Origin: an uncultured Pelagibacteraceae bacterium
GTDB lineage: Bacteria > Pseudomonadota > Alphaproteobacteria > Pelagibacterales > Pelagibacteraceae
Direction of reading: 5' to 3'
Length of the DNA stretch: 64,000 bases
Assembly (NCBI GenBank): GCA_902555275.1
Contig: CACDRY010000001.1
Span: forward strand, 62,001-126,000
Shown here: positions 53,398-61,842 of the stretch, one piece after another
How the letters are laid out: every line of letters starts with the position of its first letter
Position numbering within the stretch: the stretch's first letter is position 1
The notes under the pieces: model-generated
The model's input: only the letters and a program-made list of their open reading frames with translations
Told to the model about the DNA's origin: nothing
Database searches by the model: none
Translations under genes and position numbers: made by a program

Positions 53398-54549
53398 TTA
53401 TCTTCTATAAATAATTTTGGACTCATCTAGATCTTTTATACTTTTGCATCCCATCAATATCATGTTACGTCTTATTTCATCATGCATATTTTGCAGTAAT
53501 CTTTCTACTCCTTGTTGGCCACCAGCCCCTAAACTAAACAAAAAAGCTTTACCAAAACTACAAGCTGTCGCACCTGCTGCTAATGCTTTAAGAACATGTG
53601 TTCCTCTTCGAACTCCACCATCTAAAATTACCTCTAATTTATCTCCTACAGCATCTCTGATGGCTTTTACCTGATCAAATGGAGATCTAGATCCATCTAG
53701 TTGTCTTCCTCCATGATTTGATATCATTACAGCAGTACATCCAATATCTATAGCTCTCTTAGCATCATCAACTGACATAACTCCTTTTAGTGCAATTGGG
53801 CCATCCCATTTTTTTATACAATATTCTGCATCTTTCCAATTCATCGCAGGATCATATTGTTCATTTATGTATCCCATAACAGATTGAGCAATGTTAGTAC
53901 CTTTATCAACTTTATCTTTAAGATTTGCTAATTCGAATTTCTTATGCGTAAAATAATTAAATACCCATTGGGGTCTCATAGCAAAACTTAATAAACTATC
54001 TAAAGTAAATTTTGGTGGCGTTGTAAAACCTGTTCTATGATCTCTTTCCCTATTCCCAGCGACAATGGTATCAACTGTAATACACATTCCGTTGAAGTTT
54101 GCTCTTTTACATCTATCAATTAAGTCATTAGTTATTGATTGATCCTTGTGAATATATAATTGGAAAATTTTTGGCCCACTTGAAAGATTTGCAATTTCTT
54201 CAATCGAAAATGAAGCCATAGTAGACATACTATATATCGTACCAAATTTTTCAGCAGCACGTGCAGAAGCTTTATCTCCATCTGGATGATATAAACTTTG
54301 CATAGCAGTAGGTGATAAAAAAATTGGCATATCCATCTTTGTTCCAAAAACCTCTGTCTTTAAATCAGGTTCACCAACACTATTTAAAATATTTGGAATT
54401 AGATCACAGTCATTAAATGAATCTGTATTTCTGTTCATTGTAACTTCGTCATCAGCTCCTCCGTCTATATAATGAAAAATGGGAGCAGGAAGTTTTTTTT
54501 TGGCTAACTTTCTAAAGTCATCAAAGTTATAGCAATTGCTTAAACTCAT
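53398..54549 (-). CDS. FMN-dependent alpha-hydroxyacid dehydrogenase, copy 1 (LldD-like)
   Basis: This 383-residue enzyme oxidises L-2-hydroxyacids such as L-lactate or glycolate. It starts with NCYNFDDFRKLAKKKLPAPI and YIDGGADDE. The FMN core has ITVDTIVAGNRERDHRTGF. The catalytic histidine is in ISNHGGRQLDGSRSP, followed by ILDGGVRRGTHVLKALAAGA. It is a tandem paralog of the next gene and its ATG overlaps that gene's stop by one base. Two differently tuned copies may widen the substrate range. Confidence 0.9.
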   Translation of the reverse strand: MSLSNCYNFDDFRKLAKKKLPAPIFHYIDGGADDEVTMNRNTDSFNDCDLIPNILNSVGEPDLKTEVFGTKMDMPIFLSPTAMQSLYHPDGDKASARAAEKFGTIYSMSTMASFSIEEIANLSSGPKIFQLYIHKDQSITNDLIDRCKRANFNGMCITVDTIVAGNRERDHRTGFTTPPKFTLDSLLSFAMRPQWVFNYFTHKKFELANLKDKVDKGTNIAQSVMGYINEQYDPAMNWKDAEYCIKKWDGPIALKGVMSVDDAKRAIDIGCTAVMISNHGGRQLDGSRSPFDQVKAIRDAVGDKLEVILDGGVRRGTHVLKALAAGATACSFGKAFLFSLGAGGQQGVERLLQNMHDEIRRNMILMGCKSIKDLDESKIIYRR

Positions 54550-55700
54550 TATACTCTGAATCTTAAGTTACTTCTGTTTAGGTCACTAATTTTTGTGCAA
54601 CCCATTAGTTTCATATCTCGTTGCAGTTCAGTTTTATATTGATTTAGTGCTCTTTCCACTCCTGCTTGACCTGCTGCTGCCAAAGCATAAAGATATAGTC
54701 TTCCACCTGAGCACGCTTTGGCACCCATAGATAATGCTTTAAGCATATGAGTTCCTCTATGAATTCCTCCTTCACAAATAACATCAAGTTTATCTCCAAC
54801 AGCGTCAACAATTTCTGCGAGTTGATCAAATGGAGATCTAGATCCATCTAGTTGTCTTCCTCCGTGATTTGAGACCATAATTCCAGTGCATCCAATATCT
54901 ACTGCTCTTTTTGCATCTTCAACACTCATAATACCTTTAAGAGCAAAATGACCTCCCCATTTAGAGCAAAGATTTTCAGCATCTTTCCAATTCATAGATT
55001 GGTCTAACATAGTAGAAAAATAACTCCCAATTGAAGAGTTAGTGCTTGTACCTTCTTTCACAAAATCTTGAAGGTGCGGTAATTCAAATTTACCTTTAGT
55101 CAGATAGTTTATTCCCCACATAGGCTTAGTAGCAAAACTAAACAAACTTGATAAAGTTAATTTAGGTGGAGATGTAAAACCAGTTCTTAAATCTCTTTCT
55201 CGGTTTCCTCCAGTAATAGTATCTACAGTTAAAGCCATTACGTCAAATTTTGCTGCTTTAGCTCTTTCTAAACATGAGTCATTCAAACCTCTATCTTTGT
55301 GGAAATAAAATTGAAACATCTTAGGAGTATCAATCATAGAAGAAATTTCCTCTACACTAACTGTGGCCAAAGCTGAAACACCAAACATAGTATTAAATTT
55401 TTTAGCTGCTTTTCCAACTGCTCTTTCTCCATCATAATGAAAAAGTCTTTGTAATGCTGTAGGTGCTAGGTAAAATGGTAAATCTAATTTTTTTCCAAAT
55501 ATTGTTGTTGAAAGATCAACATTTTCAACTCCTCTTAAAACATTTGGAACTAAATCAACGTCATCAAAAGCTCTAGTATTTCTAGCATAAGTTATCTCAT
55601 CATCAGCAGCACCATCAATGTAATGAAAAATTGGAGAAGGTAATTTTTTTTTAGCTAATTTTCTAAAATCACCAAAATTGTGACAATCCTTTAAATTCAT
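54549..55700 (-). CDS. FMN-dependent alpha-hydroxyacid dehydrogenase, copy 2 (LldD-like)
   Basis: Same 383-residue length and architecture as copy 1: NCHNFGDFRKLAKKKLPSPI-type start (written NLKDCHNFGDF), YIDGAADDEITYARNT, LTVDTITGGNRERDLRTGF, and VSNHGGRQLDGSRSP. The copies differ widely outside the active site (for instance EGGIHRGTHMLKALSMGA here), so the duplication is old. A 41-base tract encoding the active-site loop is identical in both. It lies five bases after the PagL-like gene. Confidence 0.9.
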   Translation of the reverse strand: MNLKDCHNFGDFRKLAKKKLPSPIFHYIDGAADDEITYARNTRAFDDVDLVPNVLRGVENVDLSTTIFGKKLDLPFYLAPTALQRLFHYDGERAVGKAAKKFNTMFGVSALATVSVEEISSMIDTPKMFQFYFHKDRGLNDSCLERAKAAKFDVMALTVDTITGGNRERDLRTGFTSPPKLTLSSLFSFATKPMWGINYLTKGKFELPHLQDFVKEGTSTNSSIGSYFSTMLDQSMNWKDAENLCSKWGGHFALKGIMSVEDAKRAVDIGCTGIMVSNHGGRQLDGSRSPFDQLAEIVDAVGDKLDVICEGGIHRGTHMLKALSMGAKACSGGRLYLYALAAAGQAGVERALNQYKTELQRDMKLMGCTKISDLNRSNLRFRV

Positions 55701-55704
55701 ATAT

Positions 55705-56241
55705 CTAAAAACTACTTTTAAAATTGATCAATATCGAGTCACTGCCCGGGTTTTCATCACCGATATCAGCGTTTGAAATATGATGGTAGGTTACACCAAA
55801 TAAAGAACCTTTGGATAAATGAAGGTTTAGTTCAACCTCACTTTTAAATTCTATTGGAAACCCCATATCTTTGCCTTGGTCAAAACTTTCATATAACCCC
55901 ACACTAAAGCTAGGAACCAATGAAATATTTTCACTTAGTCTAATTAACTTTTGAAGTCCTGAAGACAAATAAACTGCATACTCTTCTCTTTTTTTTGTTT
56001 CTTCACCTTTACTAAATTGATTTTCCTTGTCTATAATACTTGTAAATTCGTAAATTTGTGTAAGTTCTCCTAAACTTAAAATATTGTAAGTATTATTTGA
56101 AACTTTCTTAATATTAAATAAAAGCCCTCCTGTCTCATGTTTATAATCGAAATAACCTATCTTATAATACAACTGATCATTAGCATTTGATATTGAGGAT
56201 GAAAGAAACAAAATAAAAAAAAATTTTAATATAATTCGCAT
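55705..56241 (-). CDS. PagL-like lipid A deacylase family outer-membrane protein
   Basis: This is a 178-residue exported protein with a signal peptide (MRIILKFFFILFLSSSISNA) and alternating hydrophobic residues suggesting a small beta barrel. Near the end, TYHHISNADIGDENPGSDS matches the PagL motif, with His and Ser of HxSN as catalytic residues and NPG following. PagL removes a 3-O acyl chain from lipid A in the outer membrane. Overall similarity is weak outside this motif, so a generic acyloxyacyl hydrolase label is safer. It follows ccmH by 17 bases. Confidence 0.75.
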   Translation of the reverse strand: MRIILKFFFILFLSSSISNANDQLYYKIGYFDYKHETGGLLFNIKKVSNNTYNILSLGELTQIYEFTSIIDKENQFSKGEETKKREEYAVYLSSGLQKLIRLSENISLVPSFSVGLYESFDQGKDMGFPIEFKSEVELNLHLSKGSLFGVTYHHISNADIGDENPGSDSILINFKSSF

Positions 56242-56258
56242 AACGATAATATGTATAT

Positions 56259-56621
56259 CTACTTTATAGATACTTTTCTAAAAATTAAAAGGCCACCAAA
56301 AACAAATAAAATCAAAGGTAATACCCAAAGCAAAACTGTGTTTTTGTTAATTTCTGGATCATAAACTATCCACTCTCCATATTTACTCTTAAGAAAATCA
56401 TAAATCTGTTCATCATTTTTACCTTCATCGATTTTTTTTTGAATTAAAATTTTCATACTTAGAGCAAAATCAGATTGAGAGTCATAAACTGATTGCCCTT
56501 GACAAATTAAACATCTCAAATTTTTTGAAATTTGATCAACCTTTTCAGAATTAGCTGCATTTGATAGATTAAATGAACCTATTAAGTAAAATATTGCAAG
56601 GACTAAAATTTTAATTTTCAT
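56259..56621 (-). CDS. ccmH: Cytochrome c maturation protein CcmH (CycL-type)
   Basis: This 120-residue protein has a signal peptide (ending SNAANSE) and the thiol motif LRCLICQGQSVYDSQSDFA (CxxC), and ends with a membrane helix (TVLLWVLPLILFVFGGLL). It reduces apocytochrome c for heme attachment. It is the short N-terminal form; a CcmI-like C-terminal partner is not in this window. It overlaps ccmG by 11 bases. Confidence 0.92.
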   Translation of the reverse strand: MKIKILVLAIFYLIGSFNLSNAANSEKVDQISKNLRCLICQGQSVYDSQSDFALSMKILIQKKIDEGKNDEQIYDFLKSKYGEWIVYDPEINKNTVLLWVLPLILFVFGGLLIFRKVSIK

Positions 56622-57144
56622 TTTTGATTATAATTTTAAGTTCATCAAGTTTTTTATTATCTAGTGGACCTATATATTTTTTTAAAATAGTTTTAGAATT
56701 GTTATTTATAAGAATTGTTTCAGGTACACCATATGCTCCTAGCTCAATTGAATTAACTCCAGAAGGGTCAACTACAATTTTAGAATAAGGATTACCCAGT
56801 TCTTTAATAAATTTTTTTGCATTAATTTCTTTATCTTTATAATTAATTCCTATTATATTTAACTTATCCAATGACTTGAGGTTTAATAAAAAAGGATGCT
56901 CCTCTCTACAAGGTAGACACCAGGAAGCCCAAATATTAATTATTGAATAGTCTTTATCATTTATCAATTCATATAATGTTGACTCTTCATCAGAGTAAAG
57001 AAACTTTGCCTTAAAGTTAAAATCAATTTTACTTGAGTTTAATTTAGGTGAATAATTATTTGTTTTATTCAGGCCTTTTAGAAGAATAAAAAAACTTACA
57101 ATAACTAAAAAAACTACTGTAATTAGCTTAATATTTTTAACCAT
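56611..57144 (-). CDS. ccmG: Periplasmic thiol-disulfide protein CcmG/DsbE
   Basis: This 177-residue membrane-anchored thioredoxin-like protein has an N-terminal helix and the active site INIWASWCLPCREEHPFLL. It ends with a GAYGVPETILINN cis-proline region. It passes reducing power to CcmH. It overlaps ccmF by eight bases and ccmH by 11, consistent with tight co-translation. Confidence 0.92.
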   Translation of the reverse strand: MVKNIKLITVVFLVIVSFFILLKGLNKTNNYSPKLNSSKIDFNFKAKFLYSDEESTLYELINDKDYSIINIWASWCLPCREEHPFLLNLKSLDKLNIIGINYKDKEINAKKFIKELGNPYSKIVVDPSGVNSIELGAYGVPETILINNNSKTILKKYIGPLDNKKLDELKIIIKNEN

Positions 57145-59008
57145 TTTTTTTTACAATGCTTAATATCCCACCAAAGGAAATTAATATTATTGATATCCAA
57201 ATCCATATCATGAACGGTTTTATTTGATACCTAACATTATAAAATCCATCATTTTTTAATATATTAAACACTAAAAAATTATCTGAATATAATGTTGACT
57301 CAATATCAGCTTCACTAGTTATTGTCTGTGGCTGATCATAAACTCTAATTTCTGGTTTTAAATTAATTGAAGTATTTTTATCTGTTATCTTAAAATTTGC
57401 TTGAAGAGATTGATAATTTTTACTTTCATCAATTATGAGACTTTCGAAGTTTATTGTTTTATTTAAAAATTTTCTTTCATCACCAACTTTCATATTAGAT
57501 GAATATTCTTTAGCAAGAACCCCATTGACTAAAACACTTAAAATAAACAAACTAAAACCAAAATGAGATATTTTTTGAGATAAGTTTGTTTTTTTTGCTG
57601 AAAAATCTCTAATTGTTATGAAGAAAAGAAAAAAGCTTGCTATAAAAAGTGGGAGTGAAAATAAATAAGAAACTCCAACCCTTTTTAAAAAAATAAAAGA
57701 TATAATTATTGATAAAATAAAAAATAAAAGTTGCTGCAGATTAATTCTATTTGTTTTATCTTTTATCCAACTAAAATTTGGTCCAATTGCCATAAAAATT
57801 AGAAAAGGAATCATAAAAGGTACAATTAGTTTATGATAAAAGGGAGGACCGACTGAAATTTTATCATTATTTAATACTTCTAGAAATATTGGATACACTG
57901 TACCAATTAAAACAACTGATAAAAAAAACATCATGAACAAGTTATTGACTAAAACAGCTGTTTCTTTACTAACAATATAAGTTTTTGCAAAATTGTTTTT
58001 GATTTTGTTTTGATAAAAAAAATAAATAAAAATAGACAACGTAATTAATATAAATAAAAAACAAAGAATAAAAACACCCCTTGAAGGATCATTTGCAAAA
58101 GTATGGATTGAATTTAAAATACCAGATCTAACGAGAAACGTTCCACTCATGCTTAATGAAAAAGTTGTAATTGATAAAATTACTGCCCAAGAATGAAACA
58201 TCTCTCTTTTTTCTAAAATTAAAATAGTATGAAATAGAGCTGTTAAACAAAACCATGGCATGAGGGATACGTTTTCAACTGGATCCCAAAACCAAAAACC
58301 TCCCCATCCTAATTCATAATAAGCCCATATAGATCCCAATAAAATTCCAATAGATAAAAAAATCCATGAAATTAGTACCCAATCCTTTATATGCTTTGCC
58401 CATATTTTATTAACGGAACCTGATATTAGGGCTGCGAGTGAAGAGGAAAAAATAATAGATGTTCCTACATATCCTAAATATAATATTGGTGGATGAATTG
58501 CTAATGCGGGGTCTTGAAGTATTGGATTTAAACCAGTTCCCTCGTTTGGAATTGGAAATAAATTCATAAAAGGATTTGAAGTAAAAAGAATAAATAACAA
58601 AAATCCTAAAATTATTATTTCCTGAAAAAATATAGTTAGAATCCTATATTTGTTTGAAAGATTTTTTGAAGTAATTGTAAAAATTAATAAAAAAATTGAC
58701 AATACTAATAACCAAAGAAGTAAACTTCCCTCATGGTTTCCCCATGTTCCTGAAATTTTATAGAATAAAGGTTTAGAGGTATGTGAATTATTATAAACTG
58801 TCTCATTACTAAAATCTGAGATTATAAAAGCTATTATAAGAGCGATGAAACTTATTATAATCATTAATGATTGAATAGAAATTAGTGAGAAAATTCTTCC
58901 ACTAACATTTATATTATTTCGATTTAATAATATTGGAGATTGAACGATTATTAAAATTGACGACAGTAAAGCAATATAAAGTGAATAGTTTCCAATTTGG
59001 TTAAGCAT
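57137..59008 (-). CDS. ccmF: Heme lyase subunit CcmF
   Basis: This is a 623-residue polytopic membrane protein of the heme ligation complex. It carries the tryptophan-rich WWD domain (GWGGFWFWDPVENVSLMPWF) and other family motifs such as GTWGNHEGSLLLWLL. The length is close to the usual 650. It overlaps ccmE by one base. Ccm systems attach heme to c-type cytochromes in the periplasm. Confidence 0.95.
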   Translation of the reverse strand: MLNQIGNYSLYIALLSSILIIVQSPILLNRNNINVSGRIFSLISIQSLMIIISFIALIIAFIISDFSNETVYNNSHTSKPLFYKISGTWGNHEGSLLLWLLVLSIFLLIFTITSKNLSNKYRILTIFFQEIIILGFLLFILFTSNPFMNLFPIPNEGTGLNPILQDPALAIHPPILYLGYVGTSIIFSSSLAALISGSVNKIWAKHIKDWVLISWIFLSIGILLGSIWAYYELGWGGFWFWDPVENVSLMPWFCLTALFHTILILEKREMFHSWAVILSITTFSLSMSGTFLVRSGILNSIHTFANDPSRGVFILCFLFILITLSIFIYFFYQNKIKNNFAKTYIVSKETAVLVNNLFMMFFLSVVLIGTVYPIFLEVLNNDKISVGPPFYHKLIVPFMIPFLIFMAIGPNFSWIKDKTNRINLQQLLFFILSIIISFIFLKRVGVSYLFSLPLFIASFFLFFITIRDFSAKKTNLSQKISHFGFSLFILSVLVNGVLAKEYSSNMKVGDERKFLNKTINFESLIIDESKNYQSLQANFKITDKNTSINLKPEIRVYDQPQTITSEADIESTLYSDNFLVFNILKNDGFYNVRYQIKPFMIWIWISIILISFGGILSIVKKNG

Positions 59009-59430
59009 TAATTACTCTCTTTTATTGCCTCTTCCACTTCAGGTGGCATGTAATTTTCATCGTGTTTTGCTAAAATTTTAACAGCAGTAAAAAAATTACG
59101 ATCTTTTAAAAAACCCTCGGCTACAACTCCTTTTCCCTCCTCAAATAAATTTGGAACGGAGCCGCTGTAGTTTACGATTAATTCATTTTTAAAGTCAGTG
59201 ATTACAAAGTTAACTTCTGACTGATTAACATTAATTGATTTTTCTTTAACCATCCCACCAACCCTTATTTTTTTTGATGTCAGCTCTGTTAAATCTTTTA
59301 TTTCAGTAGGTGATTTAAAATAAACAACGTTTTCCTCAAGAGATTTAAAAACTAAAAAAACAATTAGGATTAATGAAAAGAATATAGATAGTATAAAGAT
59401 GGCTCTTAATTTAACTTTTTTACCATACAT
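59008..59430 (-). CDS. ccmE: Heme chaperone CcmE
   Basis: This 140-residue protein has an N-terminal anchor helix, an OB fold ([27 protein letters not shown]) and the covalent heme histidine in [14 protein letters not shown]. CcmC loads it with heme, which then passes to CcmF. It lies 11 bases after ccmD. Confidence 0.95.
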   Translation of the reverse strand: MYGKKVKLRAIFILSIFFSLILIVFLVFKSLEENVVYFKSPTEIKDLTELTSKKIRVGGMVKEKSINVNQSEVNFVITDFKNELIVNYSGSVPNLFEEGKGVVAEGFLKDRNFFTAVKILAKHDENYMPPEVEEAIKESN

Positions 59431-59441
59431 GAAAATAAAGG

Positions 59442-59675
59442 TTAAATTTTAGATACAGATGAAGTAGCTAGTATTTCTTTATATGTCTCTTGTTTTTTTG
59501 CTATTTCAATTTTATCAGTATCTAAATTTTCAAAACGAGCCCTAAATTTCTTTTGCTCTTTAACAAGTTGAATTTTGATTACTGAATATAAAATACAGAA
59601 ACAAGAAAGAGTAAATGCAAAAGAAGACCATACATAGAGACCATATCCATTCATGTATAAAACATCGTTAATCAT
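59442..59675 (-). CDS. ccmD: Small heme-export protein CcmD
   Basis: This 77-residue single-helix protein sits between ccmC and ccmE and overlaps ccmC by four bases. The [15 protein letters not shown] motif is the CcmD hallmark, followed by a charged cytoplasmic tail. It helps release heme-loaded CcmE. I rely on position and this motif. Confidence 0.88.
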   Translation of the reverse strand: MINDVLYMNGYGLYVWSSFAFTLSCFCILYSVIKIQLVKEQKKFRARFENLDTDKIEIAKKQETYKEILATSSVSKI

Positions 59676-60379
59676 AATCTATCTAATCCTTTGTTTTTTA
59701 TTTTTATCAGTTCTGTATTATATTTCATCAAAAATATCAAAAGCGAAAAAAGTGCAAATGCCGCAGTCATTATACCTAAAGGTAACAACATGGATGCATG
59801 AATAGAAGTTTCTGTAAAAATATTTACTGAAGAAGGTTGGTGCAATGTTGACCACCATTCAACAGAAAATTTGATTATTGGGACATTTATTAAACCTATT
59901 ATTGCTATGTATGAACTAATCTTTACAGCTTTTTTCTCATCGTCAGTTACTCTCCAACTTAGAAGAAACATCAAATAGAAAAAAGCAAGTAATAACATAG
60001 ATGTTATTCTTGCGTCCCATGCCCACCAGGTTCCCCAAGTAGGTTTACCCCAGATAGATCCTGTAACCAAAGCAATAACATTAAAGACAAAACCAGATGG
60101 TGATAAGCTTTTTGTTATTAAAGAAAGATTCTTATTTTTAAAAACTAAAATACCAAATGATAAAACAGCAATTAAAGAAAAAATTCCAAGAGAAATCCAC
60201 GCGGCTGGGACATGTACATACATAATTCTCACTGAATCGCTTTGTTTATAGTCTTCAGGAGAAAGTATTAATGCCTCAACAAGGCCAATACTTATAATTA
60301 CTAAAAAAATAATAAATACAAACTTTTGTGTTTTATTTATTATTTTTAATAAGTTGTTTGGTTTTAAATAGTTAAACAT
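59672..60379 (-). CDS. ccmC: Heme handling protein CcmC
   Basis: This 235-residue, six-helix membrane protein has the tryptophan-rich WGTWWAWDARITSML motif and two histidines (MYVHVPAAW and LHQPSSVN) that hold heme for CcmE. First gene of this ccm set. The genes ccmA and ccmB that often precede it are not in the window. Upstream is a 182-base gap that holds an inverted repeat. Confidence 0.94.
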   Translation of the reverse strand: MFNYLKPNNLLKIINKTQKFVFIIFLVIISIGLVEALILSPEDYKQSDSVRIMYVHVPAAWISLGIFSLIAVLSFGILVFKNKNLSLITKSLSPSGFVFNVIALVTGSIWGKPTWGTWWAWDARITSMLLLAFFYLMFLLSWRVTDDEKKAVKISSYIAIIGLINVPIIKFSVEWWSTLHQPSSVNIFTETSIHASMLLPLGIMTAAFALFSLLIFLMKYNTELIKIKNKGLDRL

Positions 60380-60435
60380 TTTCTTTTATCTATAACACAA
60401 ATTTAAATTATGAAAATTTTTCTGGTGGGTTATTC

Positions 60436-60489
60436 TGACCAAGAACACAGAGGGAGATAAAATAAATGGGATTAAAGCATCCTTGGTCA
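60436..60489. repeat. Inverted repeat in the ccmC upstream gap
   Basis: TGACCAAG at 60436-60443 and CTTGGTCA at 60482-60489 form an 8-bp perfect inverted repeat with a 38-base loop. The loop contains a small GGAT/ATCC hairpin. The gap 60380-60561 holds no long ORF. It may be an operator, an RNA structure in the ccm leader, or a short transcript in its own right. A 13-codon ORF overlaps the right arm (separate entry). Confidence 0.4.
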
Positions 60490-60507
60490 AAATACAATTT
60501 ATTTTAG
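60466..60507 (+). other. Candidate very small ORF (13 codons)
   Basis: ATG at 60466 with an AGGGAG Shine-Dalgarno-like element nine bases upstream encodes MGLKHPWSKYNLF and then TAG. Composition (His, Pro, Trp) is unlike random AT-rich translation. Most real genes here lack such a strong SD, so it is noted as possible. It may be chance; no homolog can be checked here. Confidence 0.25.
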
Positions 60508-60561
60508 ACATAATATATGACGAAGGTTTGCACGAAATGTGTTTAAATAATGTAAATTAGC

Positions 60562-60882
60562 TTAATTAGAAGGCTTAAAATAACCAGAGCCTTTTTTTCC
60601 AGAGAATATCTCGTTGATTAGAGGGTGTTTAATTGGTTCATCAGAGTCATCCACTAATAAATTTTGCTCTGAAACGTATGCTTCGTAAGTGATTTCGTCA
60701 TTTTCAGCTAACAAATGATAGAATGGTTGGTCTTTTCTAGGTCTTACGTTTTTTGGTATAGACTGATACCACTCCTCGGAATTATTAAACTCAAAATCAA
60801 CGTCATAAATTACACCCCTAAAGTCAAAGTGCTTATGTTTTACAACATCTCCAATAGAAAATTTTCCTTTTTGAATAGTCAC
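60562..60882 (-). CDS. hspQ: Heat shock protein HspQ (YccV family)
   Basis: This 106-residue protein has the YccV/HspQ beta-barrel pattern FSIGDVVKHKHFDFRGVIYDVD, with QPFYHLLAEN and TYEAYVSEQNLL. In E. coli HspQ promotes degradation of DnaA variants and acts as an adaptor for Lon protease. Divergent from yciB across 77 AT-rich bases. No heat-shock element could be assigned. Confidence 0.9.
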   Translation of the reverse strand: MTIQKGKFSIGDVVKHKHFDFRGVIYDVDFEFNNSEEWYQSIPKNVRPRKDQPFYHLLAENDEITYEAYVSEQNLLVDDSDEPIKHPLINEIFSGKKGSGYFKPSN

Positions 60883-60959
60883 ATAATAAATATGGATATT
60901 TAAAAATAAAAATCAATAAAAAAAATATAATTGTTTTATTATTCTGCTATTATGTAGCA

Positions 60960-61511
60960 GTGAATAAATCTGTTTTAAAATTTGTTACTGATTTAGGGCC
61001 TTTGGTAATATTTTTTTATTTTTATTACAACAATGATAAAAACTTAATTGTTGCAATACCTCCACTCATAGTTGCAACAATAATAGCGGTTTTAATTATG
61101 TGGATTGTTGAAAAAACAATTCCAAAGGTACCGTTAATAAGCGGAATATTGATTACATTGTTTGGTGGTTTAACAATTTATTTTGATGATCCTATATTTA
61201 TTTACATGAAGCCAACAATTATAAATATCTTGTTTGGTCTTGCATTAATGTTTGGCAAATACTTTACAAATGAACCAGTTTTAAAAAAATTACTTGGCAA
61301 ATCTATGCCATTAAGTGATGAAGGATGGGAGATTTTAAATAAAAGATGGACGTACTTCTTTTTTGGATTAGCGATTTTAAATGAAATTATTTGGAGAACA
61401 CAATCAGAAGAATTTTGGGTTAACTTTAAAGTTTGGGGAATGTTGCCAATTACCTTTATTTTTACCGCTTTTCAAATAGGTTTAATAAACAAATACAAAC
61501 TGAATGAATAG
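60960..61511 (+). CDS. yciB: Inner membrane septation protein YciB/IspZ
   Basis: This is a 183-residue protein with five or six membrane helices and motifs VTDLGPLVIFFYFYY, KPTIINILFGLALMFGKYF and MPLSDEGWEILNKRWTYFF, the standard YciB pattern. It links envelope synthesis and division machinery. The start is GTG at 60960, needed to keep the conserved N-terminus. It overlaps the DUF2794 gene by eight bases. Confidence 0.92.
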   Translation: MNKSVLKFVTDLGPLVIFFYFYYNNDKNLIVAIPPLIVATIIAVLIMWIVEKTIPKVPLISGILITLFGGLTIYFDDPIFIYMKPTIINILFGLALMFGKYFTNEPVLKKLLGKSMPLSDEGWEILNKRWTYFFFGLAILNEIIWRTQSEEFWVNFKVWGMLPITFIFTAFQIGLINKYKLNE

Positions 61512-61839
61512 AAATTTAAAATTAGTAGTAAATAATACTAATAAAGATGAAGATAAAAAACTTTTTTTTGAAAGAAATGAGCTAAAAATAATATTAGATC
61601 TTTATGCAAAAATGGTTTCGTCAGGTAATTGGAAAGATTATGGCTTATCGATTTCCGGTAAACAAGTAAGTTTCAGTGTTTTTAAAAATGCTGCTGAAAA
61701 AGCTATATATAAAATTTGTAAAAACTTTAAGCCTTCAAACAAAAATCTTAAATATTTAATTACAGATACTAATGGTAAAATACTAAAAAACTCCTACGAT
61801 CTTAAGATACTCTTGAGAGTTGATTGGAAAAAAATTTAG
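61504..61839 (+). CDS. DUF2794 family protein
   Basis: This is a 111-residue cytoplasmic protein of unknown function conserved in alphaproteobacteria. Family-like segments are FFERNELKIILDLYAKMVSSG, WKDYGLSI and FSVFKNAAEKAIYKICK. No catalytic motif is apparent. Coupled to yciB by an eight-base overlap, and its stop is three bases from the end of the opposing Bax-inhibitor gene. Confidence 0.85.
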   Translation: MNRNLKLVVNNTNKDEDKKLFFERNELKIILDLYAKMVSSGNWKDYGLSISGKQVSFSVFKNAAEKAIYKICKNFKPSNKNLKYLITDTNGKILKNSYDLKILLRVDWKKI

Positions 61840-61842
61840 CTT

